A DNA stretch of 26,474 bases from the NCBI GenBank assembly GCA_022361535.1, contig JAKSAU010000624.1, positions 1 to 26,474 of the forward strand, given 5' to 3'. How positions within the stretch are numbered: the first letter of the stretch is position 1; the number at the start of each line of letters is the position of its first letter. This DNA comes from Desulfobacterales bacterium. GTDB taxonomy: Bacteria; Desulfobacterota; Desulfobacteria; Desulfobacterales; Desulfobacteraceae. Of the stretch, positions 12,910 to 20,984 are shown piece by piece. Under the pieces are notes generated by a model. That model saw nothing but the letters and a program-made list of their open reading frames with translations, made no database searches and was not told where the DNA came from. The translations under genes were made by a program, and so were the position numbers.

Positions 12910-14408
12910 TCTTTTCTTCCCTGCCTATACTCATTGTGGATATGGCCGGCTCCGTTGCCATGGTCATCATTGCCATGCTGGCTTTGAACAAAGCCAGGCA
13001 GCTGCGTGAACTGGACCATGATAATGCCATTTTCCTTTATCTGCTTTGGATTTCAACAGGATTTACCATTTTTGCCGTATCAAGATCCTTTTCCCACATT
13101 CTCAAGCAGTTTTTGGTTTTAACTGCCAACCCTGAAATTTGGCAGTCCATCAGTCCTTATACCGGAGCTGTAAACACAGTCTCTTTTATGCTGGTTGGGC
13201 TGATTACTCTGTTTTTCAACCAGAGCTGGAAAATCAATGAAAAGATTCTGTCCTCCAGGGAAAAAATGGAGGAGACGCATATCAAGTTGGTCAGCCTGAA
13301 CCAGACCCTGGAGCATAAAGTTGTAGAGCGCACTGAAATGCTCACTTCATCCGAGCACAAGGCCAGGCGTATTTTTGAGCAGTCCCTGGACACCATCCTG
13401 GTGACAGACAATTTTTTCAAAGTGTCTGAAATCAATCAGGCCGGAATAGTTCTGACGGGATATACAAAGGCAGACATGTTGGATAGGGCGATGAAGTTCG
13501 CGGATTTTATGGCCAAATCCTCTGAATGGAAACGAATTCACCATCTTCTGAATACCAGTGAATATATATTGAACGAGGAAACGGATTTCGTAAGGCCGGA
13601 TGGCTCCCAGGTCCGTGTTTTGATTACCGGCGGGGCTGACTACGGGGCATTTGGCTGCGGTAAAAGCTTTCATTTTATTATCAAGGATATCAACGAAAAA
13701 AAGCAGATGGAACAACAGATTGCCCAGGCAGATAAACTGGCTGCTTTAGGGGAATTATCAGCAGGCGTGGCCCACGAGATCAACAATCCTTTAGGGATTA
13801 TACTTGGATATACCCAACTGCTGCTCAAGGAAAAATCCGGGTTTGAAGAAGATCTTAAAACCATTGAAAAGCATGTGAAAAATTGTAAGGAGGTCGTATC
13901 TGACCTGCTAAGCTTCTCTCGCAAGGGCTCAAAGGAGATGAGCTTTGTAGACGTGAACAAGGTGGTTGATGGTGTGGTAAAATTTTTAAGCAACCATACG
14001 GATTTCAGAAAAGTGGATATCCTGGTTGATTTATGGGACAAGCAGCATCTCATGATCCGGGGAAATGCCCAGGAGTTAACCCAGGTGATGATTAATTTGT
14101 TGATCAATGCCTGTCATGCAGTTGAAAAAGAGCCAGACGGCTATATTCAGATCGCAACACAGAAGGATCAGGACAATGTCTTGATAATCGTCCGGGACAA
14201 TGGTACCGGTATCCAGAAACAATATCTTACCAGGATTTTTGATCCCTTTTTTACGACAAAGCCTGTGGGCCGCGGTACAGGCCTTGGTCTGTCTGTTGGA
14301 TATGGAATTATTCGGCGGCATGGCGGCGAAATCAGTGCTATAAACAGGGAAGAAAAAGGGGCGGCGTTTACCATCAGCCTGCCTTTGGATGACCAGAACA
14401 CCGACTAA
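12906..14408 (+). CDS. Membrane-bound PAS sensor histidine kinase
   Basis: 500 aa. Three N-terminal membrane helices (residues ~5-28, 40-60, 88-106), a coiled linker (~110-150), a PAS domain (~150-260; IFEQSLDTILVTDNF, GYTKADM), then the kinase core. The H-box is LGELSAGVAHEINNPLG with phospho-acceptor His290; N-box LINACHAV (~399-406); G1 DNGTGI (431-436); F box FDPFFTTK; G2 GRGTGLGL (455-462). This is the NtrB-like HisKA architecture typical of partners of sigma-54 activators. Its ATG overlaps the stop of the His-rich membrane protein (ATGA), and the response regulator begins 14 bases after its own stop, so the three form one signalling unit. The N-terminal region has little periplasmic exposure, so the signal may be intramembrane, redox, or passed on by the preceding protein. 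Confidence 0.92.
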   Translation: MIFSSLPILIVDMAGSVAMVIIAMLALNKARQLRELDHDNAIFLYLLWISTGFTIFAVSRSFSHILKQFLVLTANPEIWQSISPYTGAVNTVSFMLVGLITLFFNQSWKINEKILSSREKMEETHIKLVSLNQTLEHKVVERTEMLTSSEHKARRIFEQSLDTILVTDNFFKVSEINQAGIVLTGYTKADMLDRAMKFADFMAKSSEWKRIHHLLNTSEYILNEETDFVRPDGSQVRVLITGGADYGAFGCGKSFHFIIKDINEKKQMEQQIAQADKLAALGELSAGVAHEINNPLGIILGYTQLLLKEKSGFEEDLKTIEKHVKNCKEVVSDLLSFSRKGSKEMSFVDVNKVVDGVVKFLSNHTDFRKVDILVDLWDKQHLMIRGNAQELTQVMINLLINACHAVEKEPDGYIQIATQKDQDNVLIIVRDNGTGIQKQYLTRIFDPFFTTKPVGRGTGLGLSVGYGIIRRHGGEISAINREEKGAAFTISLPLDDQNTD

Positions 14409-14422
14409 AGGAGTATACAGCC

Positions 14423-15820
14423 ATGACTGCACAAATCCTAGTGGTGGATGATGAAAAGGATATGACCCGACTGCTCCAAAGGACACTGGAGCCGGAGCTA
14501 GATTGCCGGGTGACCATGGCTTTTTCAGGAGAAATGGCCATGAATGTGATCGAGCAGTCAAATGAGCATTTTGATCTGGTCATTTCAGATATCCGCATGC
14601 CTGAAATGGATGGATTTGAACTTCTTGACCGGTTAAAGGCATCCTATCCCGATACAACCGTTGTTATGCTGACAGCCTACGGCAATATTGAATCGGCTGT
14701 GGCTGCCATTAAAAAAGGTGCCTATGATTTTATCTCAAAGCCGTTTGAACAGGATGAAATCATTTTTAAAATCCAGAAAGCTTTGGAACGCAGCCGCCTG
14801 ATAAACGAAAACAAAAGGCTCCAACAGGCTTGCAGCAGGCCAGCCCTGCCGTTGATCGGGCAAAGCTCAGCCATGGAAAAAGTCTTTGAAAAAATTGCTC
14901 TGGTTGCAGGATCTGATGTAACGGTCCTGATTACAGGAGAGTCAGGCACGGGCAAGGATTTGACAGCCAGGTCCATACATGCCTTAAGTGCTAGAAAAGA
15001 AAAATCCTATATTCCTGTCAACTGCCCTACCATTCCAGAGCATATTCTGGAAAGTGAGTTATTTGGATATAAAAAAGGGGCGTTTACCAATGCGTACCGG
15101 GATAAAACCGGCTTGTTCCAGGAGGCCCATGAGGGAACCATTTTCCTGGATGAAATAGGGGATATCGGCCCTACTATCCAGACAAAATTATTACGGGTCA
15201 TCCAGGAAAAAGAAGTCAAACCCTTAGGCGATACCCGGGTGGATAAAGTGGATGTCAGGATAATCGCATCCACGAACCAGGATCTGAAACAAAAAATTGC
15301 GGACAAGGAATTCAGGGAAGACTTTTTTTACCGGCTGTCCGTAATCACCATTGAACTGCCACCGTTGCGTGAACGAGTAACAGACATCCCTTTGCTCTGC
15401 GATCATCTTTTGGCAAAACATTGCGAAAAACTGAATAAAAGTCCTAAACGGCTGTCAGATAATGTCCGGGATCTGCTCATGAAGCAGCACTGGCAGGGCA
15501 ATGTCAGGGAGCTTGAAAATGTTTTGGTCCAGGGGATTCTCTATGCAGAAGGAGACGTCATAAGGCGTGACAATATTCCTTTAACTGAGGCCGGGGACAA
15601 TGTCTGCATGGAACTTGATGAGGATACGGGAAAACTGCCGTACAAAGCAGCCAAAGAAAAGATCCTGACCCAGTTCAACCACAATTATATCGGGGCTATG
15701 CTGACTATGACCGGTGGCAATATTACCCAGGCTGCCAAACGCTGTGCCATGGATCGGCAGGCCCTGCAGCAGATCATGAAACGATATGCTATTGACCCGG
15801 ATCATTTCAGGGCAAAGTAA
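14423..15820 (+). CDS. Sigma-54-dependent response regulator, NtrC family
   Basis: 465 aa, full length. Receiver domain 1-120: acidic pair D9/D10, phospho-acceptor D56 (LVISDIRMPEMDGFE), T84 and K106. AAA+ domain ~143-380: Walker A GESGTGKD (172-179), Walker B GTIFLDEIGD (238-247), and the sigma-54 contact loop reads GAFTNA (219-224) instead of the usual GAFTGA. A C-terminal Fis-type helix-turn-helix spans about 435-460 (GGNITQAAKRCAMDRQALQQ). A good AAGGAG precedes the ATG. Cognate partner is the kinase directly upstream. It would activate RpoN promoters; a candidate is at 5172, but target genes cannot be assigned from sequence alone. Confidence 0.94.
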   Translation: MTAQILVVDDEKDMTRLLQRTLEPELDCRVTMAFSGEMAMNVIEQSNEHFDLVISDIRMPEMDGFELLDRLKASYPDTTVVMLTAYGNIESAVAAIKKGAYDFISKPFEQDEIIFKIQKALERSRLINENKRLQQACSRPALPLIGQSSAMEKVFEKIALVAGSDVTVLITGESGTGKDLTARSIHALSARKEKSYIPVNCPTIPEHILESELFGYKKGAFTNAYRDKTGLFQEAHEGTIFLDEIGDIGPTIQTKLLRVIQEKEVKPLGDTRVDKVDVRIIASTNQDLKQKIADKEFREDFFYRLSVITIELPPLRERVTDIPLLCDHLLAKHCEKLNKSPKRLSDNVRDLLMKQHWQGNVRELENVLVQGILYAEGDVIRRDNIPLTEAGDNVCMELDEDTGKLPYKAAKEKILTQFNHNYIGAMLTMTGGNITQAAKRCAMDRQALQQIMKRYAIDPDHFRAK

Positions 15821-16804
15821 TATCCCCTTTGGTTACATTTTCTTTGTGTAACACTAACAGAAATCCAATTTAGTACTTCTATGGTTGGGCGAATTAAATC
15901 AGGCACTATGAAAAAAAGCCTATCAGGGCGCCCAGGAAAAAGATCACGGGAAATTGGTCTTGACCGCAGGAAAAAAGACTGCCGGATAGCTTGCAGGACG
16001 GGTATTTGAAGCCAACGGCTTCTCGTATATAGCAGCATTTATATGTAGAAATTGGGACCTCATCTGACAGACGGTGTCTGAAAGTTCAATTTAACAGGGC
16101 ATAATCTTGGTTTTTTTCAGCAGGCTCTGGATATGAGCGCATACCATATACTGTGGTTATGGGCTATTTGGCGTGGCGTGTTTAATGCGTCGAAGGCGAT
16201 TCGATACTGAATTCATGGCTTCTTAAACATATCGGCAATGGAGGTGATACAACCTTCACTCACTGGTATCAGGAACAAAAGTTAGCCATCAAAGATCTAA
16301 GGCCCGGTCGTACCGAAGCACGACCGGGCCTTTATAGGAAGCCTCAACAAAGCCTGCTCCTGAGTATAGTAGATATATAAAAAATGATGTAACTAGTTTT
16401 CAGCTGATATCTCCATATTCTTGGCAATACTAAAACGGCTTTCCAGAAAAATGTGAAGTACCACACCCACCCCAAGTCTCAGCCCTATCTAACCGTGCTA
16501 TAGTCGTGCTTTGCCCTCGTATCGTATATGATGTTTCCTGGCTGGTTAGACCTTTTTGCCTATTTCATTAAGGATGTCCAGTTTTTTTGACATATCTATC
16601 TCTTTTTTTCATACTTTGATTATACTTATTGCCTAAAGTGGAACTAATTGAAAAAAATGATTTTTGGTGACTTCCATGAATCATTGAACGTATTTTCACT
16701 ACCCTGGGTTTACTCATTATTCAAATCTTGGTAAAAATTCAACTTTTGATTCACGATATAAATTCCGGACTTGCTTTCAAGTTCCGTTAGAAAGGATACA
16801 AAAG
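15821..16804. other. 984-base region without an intact gene
   Basis: AT-rich stretch between the response regulator and the first aminotransferase. Only short open fragments are present: about 41 codons ending at a stop near 16210, about 55 codons in another frame at ~16180-16380 (DSILNSWLLKHIGNGG...), and a leftward piece of ~30 hydrophobic codons at ~16390-16490. None has a ribosome site or a recognisable family. They may be decayed genes. A GC-rich terminator-like hairpin lies at 16301. The last ~100 bases should carry the promoter of the gene at 16805, but no clear -35/-10 pair was found. Confidence 0.55.
16301..16334 (+). terminator. GC-rich terminator-like hairpin
   Basis: GGCCCGGTCGT (16301-16311) pairs perfectly with ACGACCGGGCC (16320-16330) around an 8-base loop, followed by TTTAT. 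It is far more GC-rich than its surroundings. No gene directly upstream explains it, so it may end a decayed gene, a small RNA, or the long 3' end of the kinase/regulator transcript. Confidence 0.65.
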
Positions 16805-17974
16805 ATGACGTTTGCACAAAGAGTTTCACCCCTGAAACCCGAGGGGGCTTACAAAGTCCTGGAGAGAGCCCGTGAACTTGAAGCACAGGGAAAATCCATT
16901 ATCCACCTTGAGATAGGTCAGCCTGGATTTGATACGTTTTCTCATATTACAGAGGCAGGGATACAGGCAATTCAGGAAGGCTACACTCGGTACAATCCGC
17001 CTTCGGGTATTCCGAAATTACGCCAGGTGATCGCTGAAGATGCTGGCGGTAGGAGGGGCATGAGGATTTTGCCTGAACAGGTAGTGGTTGGGCCGGGCGC
17101 TAAACCAGGATTGTTCTTTCCCACCCTTGCAGTGGTGGAATCCGGGGATGAGGTCCTGTATCCCGATCCGGGATTTCCCACATATCCGGCCATGATTCAG
17201 ATGGCCGGTGGAGTTCCTGTGCCGGTACCTCTGGATGAAAAAAAAGGGTTTACGTTTGACCTGAACGCGTTTGGTGATCTGATTTCTGACAGAACTAAGA
17301 TGATCATCCTCAATTCGCCGGCCAATCCCACAGGAGGAGTTATGCCCCTTAAAGATCTCGAGTCTATTGCCGAGGCCGCAGAACACCACGACTGCTGGGT
17401 GATGTCCGATGAAATCTATTCTCGTCTCATCTTTGATCAAGGTAAACTTCTTAGTATCGCAGCCCTGCCGGGGATGGAAAAACGCACCATCATTGTGGAC
17501 GGGTTTTCAAAAACTTACGCTATGACTGGTTGGCGACTTGGATACATGATCACACCCGAACCTCTGGCGCGTTGTCTGGACCTTTTGATGACACATGCCG
17601 TGGGGTGCACCGCTTCATTTACTCAGATGGCAGGCGTTGAAGCAATAAATGGAAATCAGGTCCAAGTGGATGAGTCATTGAAAGAATATCGAATGAAGAG
17701 GGATTTAATGGTAGAAGGACTGAACTCTATTCCCGGGATTTCATGTCAGTCTCCTAGGGGAGCTTTTTACGCTTTTCCCAATATAAAGGAAACAGGTTTC
17801 ACATCGGCGGATCTATCCATGAAACTACTTGATAAGACAGGTGTGGCATGTTTGTCAGGAACGGATTTTGGCGAGAATGGGGAAGGGTACCTACGGCTGT
17901 GCTATGCGGGTTCTTTACAAGATATTACCATGGCAATAGACCGTATTTCTGGTTGGCTTGAAAGACGAGTATAA
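16805..17974 (+). CDS. Class I/II PLP-dependent aminotransferase (first copy)
   Basis: 389 aa, normal for fold-type I aspartate/aromatic aminotransferases. Visible are LEIGQPGFDT near the N-terminus, NSPANPTGG (N174), the SDEIYS segment with D202 and Y205, the PLP Schiff-base lysine K236 in DGFSKTYAMTGWRLGY, and the carboxylate-binding arginine R364 in GYLRLCYAG. It transfers an amino group between an amino acid and a 2-oxo acid; the substrate cannot be read. AAAGGA sits upstream of the ATG. It is separate from the main operon by the IclR gene. The second aminotransferase at 20985 has K and R at the same residue numbers, so the two are related paralogues but clearly diverged. Confidence 0.92.
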   Translation: MTFAQRVSPLKPEGAYKVLERARELEAQGKSIIHLEIGQPGFDTFSHITEAGIQAIQEGYTRYNPPSGIPKLRQVIAEDAGGRRGMRILPEQVVVGPGAKPGLFFPTLAVVESGDEVLYPDPGFPTYPAMIQMAGGVPVPVPLDEKKGFTFDLNAFGDLISDRTKMIILNSPANPTGGVMPLKDLESIAEAAEHHDCWVMSDEIYSRLIFDQGKLLSIAALPGMEKRTIIVDGFSKTYAMTGWRLGYMITPEPLARCLDLLMTHAVGCTASFTQMAGVEAINGNQVQVDESLKEYRMKRDLMVEGLNSIPGISCQSPRGAFYAFPNIKETGFTSADLSMKLLDKTGVACLSGTDFGENGEGYLRLCYAGSLQDITMAIDRISGWLERRV

Positions 17975-18121
17975 CATTTCTTGATAAACTATAATATCAA
18001 CCGATTTATAGAATCATTTTATGGACAGAAGAAGGCCTCTAAATTAATTCACAAATTATCTAATAGCTCTCTACTCAAACCAGCTGTTGCGGCAATTTCA
18101 AGCAATCATAACAATATTCAC

Positions 18122-18149
18122 TTGACTTAGAAAAATAATTATCCATACT
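18122..18149 (+). promoter_or_regulatory. Candidate sigma-70-type promoter of the IclR-family gene
   Basis: TTGACT (18122-18127), 16-base spacer, CATACT (18144-18149), about 60 bases before the ATG at 18210. A GTGAC-containing stretch (GCGTGACATGC, 18184-18194) lies downstream and shares the GTCAC core with the repeats in front of the panB-like gene, as expected if the regulator controls both. Confidence 0.4.
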
Positions 18150-18209
18150 ATTTGTTACTTAATTATAACACTTGTCTCAACTTGCGTGACATGCAGGAGT
18201 GTCTAAAAA

Positions 18210-18974
18210 ATGACTGAAAAAAAATATTACAGAATTGCGTCCCTTGAGAAAGGGATCAAAATTTTTGAACTTCTTGCCCAAAATGGTGAACTCAGTGTCA
18301 CCGAAGCGGCTAAGTTAATGGATACAAATAGGGCTGGCAGCCATCGGTTCATATCTACTTTAAAGGATTTGGGATATGTGGAAAAAAACAATAATAATAA
18401 ATATCAACCCACTTTAAAAATCATGAAGCTTGCCATGAAAGTGGCCAATCGCTTTGAAATCCGTCGTATTGCACGCCCCTATATGCATAGGCTATCAATG
18501 ATGTTTAAAGAAACGGTGAATCTAGGTTTTTTCAAAAATAACGAGATAGTTCACATCGATAAGATTGACAGCCTGGAAGTATTGCGGATGGACTCAGCAT
18601 TGGGAGATATCGCACCTGCCTATTGCACTGGGTTGGGCAAAGCGATACTGGCTTTTTTACCTGATCATGAGATAAATCACTATCTTGAGAACGTATCGTT
18701 TGAAAGCAAGGCACCGAATACTATTGTTACGCAGGATGAGCTTTTAAGTGAGTTAGAACGGATTCGTCAAAATCGCTATGCTATTGATGATGAAGAAATG
18801 ACAGTTGGACTGCGCTGTATAGCAGCCCCTATATTTGATCATAATTCATACCCCAAATATGCATTAAGCATATCCGGTCCGTCCATGCGTTTAACGCATA
18901 GAATGATTGAAGATATTAAACCGTTGATTCTTGAAGCCTCCAATGAATTGTCGCGCATGATGGGAACCCCCTAA
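18210..18974 (+). CDS. IclR-family transcriptional regulator
   Basis: 254 aa, standard for IclR. The N-terminal winged helix spans about residues 8-70 (SLEKGIKIFELLAQNGELSV, TEAAKLMDTNRAGSHRFIST). The C-terminal effector-binding GAF-like domain spans ~85-250, with the hallmark segments APAYCTGLGKAILAFL and DDEEMTVGLRCIAAPIFD. AGGAG lies ten bases before the ATG. IclR proteins usually regulate catabolic genes next to them in response to a pathway metabolite. Here it sits between an aminotransferase and the panB-like/TRAP operon, so it is the likely regulator of both. The gene is AT-richer than those of the operon downstream. Confidence 0.93.
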   Translation: MTEKKYYRIASLEKGIKIFELLAQNGELSVTEAAKLMDTNRAGSHRFISTLKDLGYVEKNNNNKYQPTLKIMKLAMKVANRFEIRRIARPYMHRLSMMFKETVNLGFFKNNEIVHIDKIDSLEVLRMDSALGDIAPAYCTGLGKAILAFLPDHEINHYLENVSFESKAPNTIVTQDELLSELERIRQNRYAIDDEEMTVGLRCIAAPIFDHNSYPKYALSISGPSMRLTHRMIEDIKPLILEASNELSRMMGTP

Positions 18975-19032
18975 TCTCCCAAACCCTACCTTCTAATTTT
19001 TGTAGATTAAAAAAAGTCATGAAAAATATCCC

Positions 19033-19093
19033 TTGACAAAGGCATGGCTTTTTTTTAATTGTGAGTTGTCACATATATAAAACATGCGTCACA
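19033..19093 (+). promoter_or_regulatory. Promoter/operator region of the panB-like catabolic operon
   Basis: A perfect -35 TTGACA lies at 19033-19038, with only a weak -10 (TTAATT, 19055-19060). Immediately downstream are two direct GTCACA repeats (19068-19073 and 19088-19093), exactly 20 bp apart, about two helical turns. That arrangement suits binding of a dimeric or tetrameric regulator such as the IclR protein next door. Assignment of the regulator is inference. Confidence 0.42.
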
Positions 19094-19129
19094 AATAATG
19101 AGACATAATGATAAAAGGAGTCAAAAATT

Positions 19130-19981
19130 ATGGCCAAAAGAATAAGTGTTTTTGACCTGTACCAAATGAAGGAGAAAGGTGAAAAAATAGCTTGGCTGAC
19201 CTCCTATGATTTCCCTACAGCCCAGTTTGCCCAGGCTGCCGGAATGGAGATGATACTTGTGGGAGATTCATTGGGGATGTGTGTATACGGATATAAAGGT
19301 ACCGTGCCAGTGACTATGGACCAGTGTATTGTTCATACGGAGGCGGTCAGAAGGGGGGCACCGAACTGTTTTGTAGTGGGCGACATGCCACTTGGTTCCT
19401 ACCAGGCATCTGACGAAGAAGCTGTTACCAATTCCATTCGGTTCCTAAAGGAAGCAGACGTAGATGCAATAAAACTTGAGGGCGGTGTCCGAGTAGCATC
19501 TAGGATTAGTGCTATTACTGATGCAGGCGTCAATGTCATCGGCCATATCGGCTTAACCCCTCAGAGTTCAGGGCAGCTTGGCGGACACAAGGCCCAAGGC
19601 CGGACCGCTGAAACAGCTAAATTAGTTGTAGAAGATGCGTTATCCGTTCAGGATGCCGGGGCCGTAATGCTTTTAGTAGAGGGGGTTCCTCCTGAAGTGA
19701 CCAAATATATCTGGGACACCCTGGATATTCCAGTAATGTCCATCGGTGCTGGGCCCCACTGTGACGGTCAGTTGCTTATTGTGTCAGATCTCATCGGCCA
19801 GTTCCAGGCATTTACACCAAAGTTCGTAAAGAAATATTGCAACATGGCAGAAATTGTTACAAATGCTATGAAAGATTATGTGTCTGAAGTCAAAGCTGTA
19901 AAATTTCCGGATGAGGATAAGTATTGCTACCACATGGTTCAAGGAGAAGAGTCCAAGTTTCTTGATCTAATGAAAGAATAA
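19130..19981 (+). CDS. PanB-like ketopantoate hydroxymethyltransferase (3-methyl-2-oxobutanoate hydroxymethyltransferase family)
   Basis: 283 aa, slightly longer than E. coli PanB (264). Expected metal and catalytic residues are all in place: D46 (VGDS), D85 (VGDMPLGS), K115/E117 (IKLEGG), H139 (GHIGLTPQS), E184 (LLVEGVPPE) and the SIGAGPHCDGQ loop. The family moves a hydroxymethyl group from methylene-tetrahydrofolate to a branched 2-oxo acid. The enzyme looks active, but no panC or panD is nearby and the neighbours are catabolic. It may therefore act on another 2-oxo acid, or in the reverse direction to release one-carbon units. AAAGGAG precedes the ATG; the gene heads an operon that runs to the right edge. 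A biosynthetic panB placed here by chance cannot be excluded. Confidence 0.9.
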   Translation: MAKRISVFDLYQMKEKGEKIAWLTSYDFPTAQFAQAAGMEMILVGDSLGMCVYGYKGTVPVTMDQCIVHTEAVRRGAPNCFVVGDMPLGSYQASDEEAVTNSIRFLKEADVDAIKLEGGVRVASRISAITDAGVNVIGHIGLTPQSSGQLGGHKAQGRTAETAKLVVEDALSVQDAGAVMLLVEGVPPEVTKYIWDTLDIPVMSIGAGPHCDGQLLIVSDLIGQFQAFTPKFVKKYCNMAEIVTNAMKDYVSEVKAVKFPDEDKYCYHMVQGEESKFLDLMKE

Positions 19982-20013
19982 AGAATTAAATCATAATAAA
20001 GAAAGGAAATAAA

Positions 20014-20961
20014 ATGACAGTATCAATAGATGAAATAAGAGCATTTATGGAAAAACAGGGAATTCCCGGCCGGGACGGATATGAACTGGCCTCGTCCGGT
20101 AAAGCCTTCCCTGACGGCGCCAATTTCAGAATCGAGATTGCCGGAGTTGAGCGGGCCAGTACCATGGAGGCCATGATCAAGGAAGCTGAAAAAAGAAATG
20201 TTGTGATCCACAGAGCGATTGCAGCCGTGGGGGGGTCCACCTACTGTGATGAAGGGGAACTCAAGGCCATGGCCCAGATGGCCAAGGATGCCAAAATAGA
20301 AACGATCATGACTGTGGGTCACCGTAAAGGCTGGGATGTAGGAGCAAAAGAATTATGTACCCGGGAAGGTGTGGCCCAAGGTGCGCGCCATAGAGGGTCT
20401 GACAATATTTCATATCATATAGCCGATATTATGCGAAGTATTGAAGCTGGTTTCCGCGGGTTTCTGGTTTATGATGAAGGGGTGCTGTTTATTCTTAACA
20501 AGATGCGTGAACAAGGATTAATCCCGGCAGAGACCATATTCAAGTTTTCCGTATTCGGCGGATATGGTTCGGCAGCCGGTGCAAAGGTGATCGAAAACAT
20601 GGGCGCGAATTCCATGAATCCGGTCTGTGACATCTCCCGGCCCATTTTATCCTCGATCCGGCAGGCAGTGAATATCCCGCTCGATGTCTACCTTATTGTT
20701 CCCAATTCTTTCGGCGGTCATTTCAGGGCATGGGAAGCACCTGAAATCGCCAAAGTAGCTTCTCCCTGTTATTTCAAGTTTGAACCCGGTACAGCAGAAG
20801 ATGAAATCTACATGCCCTGGGTTGCCGAAAAATGGCATGAAGACTTTATCAGGGAGAAAGTTAAAATAGCGTCCATTGTCATGGAAATCATGGAAAAACA
20901 TGCACCGGAGCTGAAAACATCTCCCAAGGGTGCCGAGGATCTAGTTCTGACGAAACCGTAA
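20014..20961 (+). CDS. Uncharacterised TIM-barrel protein, distantly U32-peptidase-like
   Basis: 315 aa, soluble, with alternating strand/helix units of a TIM barrel. Notable segments are FPDGANFRIEIAGVERASTMEA at ~30-52 (only part shown in conserved form), VVIHRAIAAVGGSTYCDEGE, IETIMTVGHRKGWDVGAK, SVFGGYGSAAGAKVIENMGA, and PLDVYLIVPNSFGGHFRAWE. Proteins of this type are often labelled peptidase because of weak U32 resemblance, but I see no basis for a protease assignment. It starts 32 bases after the panB-like gene with GAAAGGAAA before the ATG, and the second aminotransferase follows after 23 bases. A lyase or isomerase acting on the same small-molecule intermediate as its neighbours is a reasonable guess, no more. 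Confidence 0.85.
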   Translation: MTVSIDEIRAFMEKQGIPGRDGYELASSGKAFPDGANFRIEIAGVERASTMEAMIKEAEKRNVVIHRAIAAVGGSTYCDEGELKAMAQMAKDAKIETIMTVGHRKGWDVGAKELCTREGVAQGARHRGSDNISYHIADIMRSIEAGFRGFLVYDEGVLFILNKMREQGLIPAETIFKFSVFGGYGSAAGAKVIENMGANSMNPVCDISRPILSSIRQAVNIPLDVYLIVPNSFGGHFRAWEAPEIAKVASPCYFKFEPGTAEDEIYMPWVAEKWHEDFIREKVKIASIVMEIMEKHAPELKTSPKGAEDLVLTKP

Positions 20962-20984
20962 ATAAAGAAGCAAAGTTAATTACT

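Noticed and set aside
16180..16380. Open stretch beginning DSILNSWLLKHIGNGG, considered as a bacteriohemerythrin or response-regulator remnant
   Set aside because: Too short, no start or ribosome site, and the hemerythrin His/Glu pattern is not present.
19130..19981. Assigning the gene as panB for pantothenate synthesis
   Set aside because: The enzyme family is clear, but the operon context is catabolic and panC/panD are absent, so no gene symbol was given.
20014..20961. Calling the TIM-barrel protein a U32 peptidase
   Set aside because: Only a general resemblance is apparent; no protease motif is visible and the neighbours handle small molecules.
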